Position numbers and translations under genes: made by a program
Shown: piece by piece, positions 38,490 through 41,755 of the stretch
Numbering within the stretch: the first letter of the stretch is position 1
Layout: each line of letters starts with the position of its first letter
The notes under the pieces: model-generated
Told to the model about the DNA's origin: nothing
The model's database searches: none
Seen by the model: only the letters and a program-made list of their open reading frames with translations
Assembly (NCBI RefSeq): GCF_016862075.1
Contig: NZ_BOMG01000130.1
Span: 1 to 41,755, forward strand
Length of the DNA: 41,755 nucleotides
Direction of reading: 5' to 3'
Source of the DNA: Actinoplanes couchii
Lineage (GTDB): Bacteria > Actinomycetota > Actinomycetes > Mycobacteriales > Micromonosporaceae

Positions 38490-39300
38490 GTCGATCAGGC
38501 AGCCGTCCGCGGCCCGCTGTTTCGGCTCACACCATTCGCCCCAGTGGAAGGTGCCGTCCCAGAGGAACTCGTGGTGCGGTGCCCGTTCGGCCCGGGACGG
38601 GTGGTGGTGGTCGCGGGCCCTTCTCAGGGCCCATTCCACCCAGCGGACCATGGCGTCGAAGTTCTCGGCCAGGACCCGGTCGTCGCCGTACATCTCGTAC
38701 AGCGTCCACGGCACCAGCACGATGGCGTCACCCCAGCCCGCCGAGCCGGTGATGATGTCGGCTTCCGGGTTCTCGATCGTCTTCAGGCGGGCGTGATCGG
38801 GGGAGGCGTTGACGATACGGCCGTCGGGGAGTTGGTCGTCGCGTACCGATCGCAGCCACTTGCGGCTGAAACCGCCGACGTCGAACAGGCGGGCGGCGGT
38901 GGGGGCGAACACCTGGTAGTCGCCGGTCCAGCCTAGCCGTTCCCGGGTCGGGCAGTCGGTGGGGATGTCGACGGCGTTGCTCCGGAAACTCCAGACCGCG
39001 ATCTCGGCGAGCCGTTTGACGTCCTCGCTGCCGCAGGTGAACGTGGCGGTGGGGGTTCAGGTCGGTGTGGACCACCCGCATGACGACGCCGGCCGGGTCG
39101 AGAGGGACATCGCCACGCTCGATGCGGGCGTACCGAAAGCCGTGCACGGTGTGCCGCGGCTCGAACACCTCGCCGGGGGTTCCGGACGAGACCACCTGAT
39201 CGCGCTGTACGAACGGGATCGGCGCCGCGCATGAGCGGATCGGTACGGGCACCGGCCTGCCGGGCGCTTGCGAGTCGACGGCACCACCGAGCCCGCCGGT
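38490..39300 (-). pseudogene. Alpha-L-rhamnosidase (GH78-type) remnant
   Basis: GH78 enzymes cut terminal alpha-L-rhamnose from glycans and glycosides. The remnant preserves GEVFEPRHTVHGFRYARIER (39150), then, in another frame, TFTCGSEDVKRLAEIAVWSF and DIPTDCPTRERLGWTGDY. It continues with FAPTAARLFDVGGFSRKWLR, ITGSAGWGDAIVLVPWTLYE, NFDAMVRWVEWALRRAR and FLWDGTFHWGEW. The frame change lies near 39055. The C-terminal half of the catalytic domain is missing: it stops at about 38490-38510, where IS21-type sequence takes over. The N-terminal domains are also absent. The true edges are approximate. The gene was probably cut by the IS21-type insertion and then drifted. Confidence 0.8.
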
Positions 39301-39343
39301 CGGCACCTCACCCCGCTCACTTCAGGTCAGTACACCAGACTAA

Positions 39344-39372
39344 TTGACATCGATATATTTCGATTGTTAGCG
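39344..39372 (+). promoter_or_regulatory. Possible promoter/operator of the 39449 gene
   Basis: TTGACA (39344-39349) is followed 17 nt later by TTAGCG (39367-39372), a weak -10. The spacer holds ATCGATATATTTCGAT, a near-palindrome in an A/T-rich stretch unlike its neighbourhood, so it may be an operator. This lies about 80-105 bp before the secreted-protein start. Confidence 0.3.
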
Positions 39373-39448
39373 TCTCGCTGATGGTAGGCGCTACGGCATG
39401 TGGAAGCTGGCAGCGCGGAGCGGCTAGCACTCAGGAGCGCTGATTCCC

Positions 39449-40411
39449 ATGACGTTCGTCCCCCGCCGGCTGGTCATCGCGGCCGCGACCGTGGCTGTCA
39501 TCGCGGGCAGCGCTGTTGCTCTCCCGAACGTCGCCGCCGCTTCCACGACACCGAGCACGGCGGCCGCGGCCACTCTGCCGAAGCCCGCGATCGCCGGCCC
39601 CGGTAGCGCCCCGCTGGGAGGCGTCGTCCCGGGCCGTACCGGATCAGCCGTCACGGCGTCGGCACGGGCACAGTCGCTGCACCGGGAGAGCACCCTCGCC
39701 CGGATCGGCGCGCAGAGCAGCGGGAACGCCACCAAGGAGGCGGTGGAGCACCCCGCTGCCGGTGTCTACTTCAGCGGGCTCACCTCGTCTACCGGGATCC
39801 GCGCCAACCACAGCGTCTTCTACGGCGCAGGCGACCGCACCGTCCCGACCGACGTGCTCTACGCCCCGACCGTCATGCCGCCCAGCAACGCCTGCATCGA
39901 GATCACGACCGCATACACCTCGCGCAACCCGGTGGTCTGGGCCTGGGACTGGTGCGCCTCGGGCGGCTCGGGCGTAGCGAAGGAGGTCACCATCAACGCC
40001 GGCTTCGTCGCCACCTACACCACCCCGGTGAACGGATCACCCGCGTACAGCGTGGAGATCTCGAAGACGAACGCGAGCAACAACACCTGGACGGCGTACC
40101 TCTACAACTTCGCCACAGGCACCTGGGACACCTTCTGGACGCGCGCCGGCACCAGCCAGATCGGCGCGGACGGCTGGGACGTGTTCGAGCCGTACGTCAC
40201 CCGCAACCCTGCCACCGGCGTCGGCTACTACTGCACGTCCATGGCGGGACAACGGTTCGAGGCCAGCAAGATCCAGGTCAAGGTCAACGGTGCCTGGGCC
40301 GACGCCTCGTCGAGCAACCGCGCGGTCCGCTACAGCTTGGACCTGACGTGCGGATCGCACCTGGCCTGGTCGCAGCCCAACCTGGCGAACTGGAGCGCCA
40401 CCCTCAGCTGA
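39449..40411 (+). CDS. Secreted protein, beta-rich, possibly polysaccharide-binding
   Basis: The 320-residue product has a signal peptide (RRLVIAAATVAVIAGSAVAL, cleavage near 31). A low-complexity Ala/Thr/Ser/Pro linker extends to about 75. The exported domain is rich in Tyr, Trp, Thr and Gly: VYFSGLTSSTGIRANHSVFY, VVWAWDWCASGGSGVAKEVT, NNTWTAYLYNFATGTWDTFW, and VGYYCTSMAGQRFEASKIQV. Three Cys may be paired. This resembles actinomycete secreted proteins of the carbohydrate-binding type, but I could not place it in a named family. The ATG at 39449 has AGGAG about 12 nt upstream. It lies downstream of the GH78 remnant, so sugar use is a plausible but unproven theme. Confidence 0.75.
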   Translation: MTFVPRRLVIAAATVAVIAGSAVALPNVAAASTTPSTAAAATLPKPAIAGPGSAPLGGVVPGRTGSAVTASARAQSLHRESTLARIGAQSSGNATKEAVEHPAAGVYFSGLTSSTGIRANHSVFYGAGDRTVPTDVLYAPTVMPPSNACIEITTAYTSRNPVVWAWDWCASGGSGVAKEVTINAGFVATYTTPVNGSPAYSVEISKTNASNNTWTAYLYNFATGTWDTFWTRAGTSQIGADGWDVFEPYVTRNPATGVGYYCTSMAGQRFEASKIQVKVNGAWADASSSNRAVRYSLDLTCGSHLAWSQPNLANWSATLS

Positions 40412-40847
40412 CACGCCGCACGGTTTTGAACGACGTACCTCCAGCGCGCAAGGTAGCTTGCAGCGACCTTCCGTTCTGGTAGAGGTCGTTGGCTGTGGTG
40501 GCGAGCTTGTTCAGGTCGACGGCAGGCCAACTGTCCAGGCTCGGCAGCTGTGGCGCGCGGCCAGGGCAACGCAGACCAATGTCGGCGTCCGCCAGGAGGT
40601 TGCGGATGAAGCGGCTGGACCAGCCGAGCGCACCGGCGATCTTCCGGATCGAGTTCCCATAGCGATAGAGCGCGGCAGCCTGAAGGGTGAGACGACGTCG
40701 TTCCGGGCCGCTGACCGACCGCTGTCGTGCCCGGCGTTGGGCCCCGGTCATGGCATCGGCGGGCACCGGTCCTCCGGCCGGGCGCTCATCGCCGTCGGCG
40801 CTGTCCAGACAGATCAGGACCGCAGGCTCGGGTGGGGCCTGGATCAT
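40404..40847 (-). CDS. Helix-turn-helix protein of unknown function
   Basis: The 147-residue product has RQRSVSGPERRRLTLQAAAL, then a clear helix-turn-helix (YGNSIRKIAGALGWSSRFIR, NLLADADIGLRCPG). The C-terminus repeats a similar helix (ANDLYQNGRSLQATLRAGGT) as a possible second HTH cut short. The start is uncertain: the ATG at 40847 is offered, an ATG at about 40749 would also work, and the open frame runs on upstream beside the esterase fragment. Its stop overlaps the convergent secreted-protein gene by 8 bp. The C-terminal end looks abrupt for a second HTH, so truncation is possible. Confidence 0.5.
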   Translation of the reverse strand: MIQAPPEPAVLICLDSADGDERPAGGPVPADAMTGAQRRARQRSVSGPERRRLTLQAAALYRYGNSIRKIAGALGWSSRFIRNLLADADIGLRCPGRAPQLPSLDSWPAVDLNKLATTANDLYQNGRSLQATLRAGGTSFKTVRRVS

Positions 40848-40962
40848 CAGGTCGTAGGCGGTCAGGATCGTGTCGTCGCAGACGACGGTGATACCGGCGC
40901 GCAGGAGGGCCTCGACTGGTCCGACAGTGAATCCGTTCTCGTCGTTCTGAGCCGACCTACCG

Positions 40963-41700
40963 GTGGACACACTCGTCGAGGCCGCCAGCGACCTCAACAC
41001 CGAGGTGCAGACCGCAGCCGATCCCGCAATCTGGGGCGAACTGGCCCTACGGCCGACACCGTTCGCTCCGGTCGTCGACGGCGAGTTCCTCACCGCAAGC
41101 CCTCTCGAGGCGCTGCGTAACGGTGCAGGCACCGGCATCCCGCTGCTGATCGGTTCTACCCGCGACGAAGCCCGGCTGTTCCTGGTCGCCTCGGGTGCGA
41201 TCGACGCCATCGATGAAGCGACCCTGGCGGGTGCGGCGGGAGCCTACGGACTCACCTCCCAGGATGTCGCGATCTACACCGCGAACCGGCCGGCGGCCAC
41301 GCCCGGCGACGTCCTCGCCGCCGTCACCACCGACTGGCACTTCAGCATCCCGGCAATCAGAGCAGCCGAAGCCCGCCCAGCGTCGGACACCTGGCTGTAC
41401 CGTTTCGACCACCCTCAGCCGAACACGAACGGTGGCCTGGGCGCCTGCCACGGCGCCGACGTCCCGTTCGTGTTCCACACCATCGACAACCCGCAGACCC
41501 GGCTCCGGATCGGTGAAACGCCCTCCCGAGATGTCGCCGACTTGACCCACATGACGTGGGTCTCCTTCATCGCCGGCGACGCACCGGCCTGGGCGCCCTA
41601 CACCGTCGGTGAACGGACGGTCGCCATGATCAGCGATCACATGGTTGCCGCCGACGACCCCGCATCCGATGAGCGGCACCTCTGGACTACCAAGATCTGA
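40963..41700 (+). pseudogene. Type B carboxylesterase, C-terminal half only
   Basis: The product of 245 codons covers the back half of a type B carboxylesterase. It holds the acidic residue region IPLLIGSTRDEARLF (Glu about 69) and the catalytic His in GACHGADVPFVF (about 163). The closing WVSFIAGDAPAWAPYTVGER segment precedes the usual C-terminus. The N-terminal half, with the oxyanion-hole Gly residues and the nucleophile GESAG, is absent. The reading frame begins abruptly at about 40951, beside a minus-strand HTH gene. It cannot be a working hydrolase on its own. Confidence 0.8.
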
Positions 41701-41755
41701 GACACCACCGGTTAGTTCCCCGTTGATCCGCCGACTGGTGACTGGAGCTTCTAGG

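Noticed and set aside
40847..41210. N-terminal extension of the HTH gene over the esterase fragment
   Set aside because: That part is antisense to clear carboxylesterase sequence and looks like a shadow.

Overview
The window is high-GC DNA from an actinomycete. Codon use, the GC-rich gene style, SigE-type ECF and RsbW/STAS regulators, and T4SS and replication-relaxation proteins fit Micromonosporaceae such as Actinoplanes or a relative; the genus is inference. It holds most of an integrative and conjugative element (ICE, positions 1 to about 27030) inserted into the 3' end of a tRNA-Lys(TTT) gene (26990-27061), followed by chromosomal flank scarred by insertion sequences. The far end of the ICE lies left of position 1.

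ICE, 1-8.4 kb: minus-strand accessory genes of mostly unknown function, including a DUF3085-type protein, a protein with two winged helices joined by a long acidic linker, a DprA/Smf-like ssDNA-handling protein and a Replic_Relax protein. Perfect or near-perfect hairpins sit in most of the gaps. ICE, 8.6-15.3 kb: conjugation machinery, with a VirD4/TraG-like coupling ATPase and the overlapping operon pilin-like > TrbL/VirB6-like > PrgI-like > VirB4-like ATPase. No recognisable relaxase lies in the window. ICE, 15.6-17.3 kb: an HTH protein gene bracketed by noncoding DNA packed with CTGTCC/GGACAG hexamers (about 16 exact copies in 540 bp on one side, 6 in 145 bp on the other; a perfect palindromic pair also occurs at 7.5 kb). 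ICE, 17.35-21.47 kb: a plus-strand operon of four overlapping genes: a divergent methyltransferase-fold protein, an N4/N6 DNA methyltransferase (TSPPY), a PP-loop PAPS-reductase-like protein and a C5-cytosine methyltransferase with an apparent frameshift. This cassette and the hexamer array are the least explained parts. ICE, 22.0-24.5 kb: a secreted protein convergent with a SigE-type ECF sigma factor and its membrane partner. ICE, 25.0-26.9 kb: excisionase and tyrosine integrase next to the tRNA.

Flank, 27.1-41.7 kb: a decayed ADP-ribosyltransferase, a partner-switching cluster (receiver, STAS, and two related HATPase proteins), a gene cut by a dead IS6-type copy, small membrane proteins, an MFS transporter, a DUF4440-type protein, and a pile-up of IS701-like, intact IS6-like and broken IS21-like elements at an alpha-L-rhamnosidase remnant. 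Then come a secreted protein, an HTH protein and a truncated type B carboxylesterase.

Working model (inference): Int and Xis move the element at tRNA-Lys, the T4SS genes transfer it, the methylases and PP-loop protein mark or protect its DNA in new hosts, DprA may handle incoming single strands, and the HTH protein with its CTGTCC sites may coordinate the transfer and modification operons.
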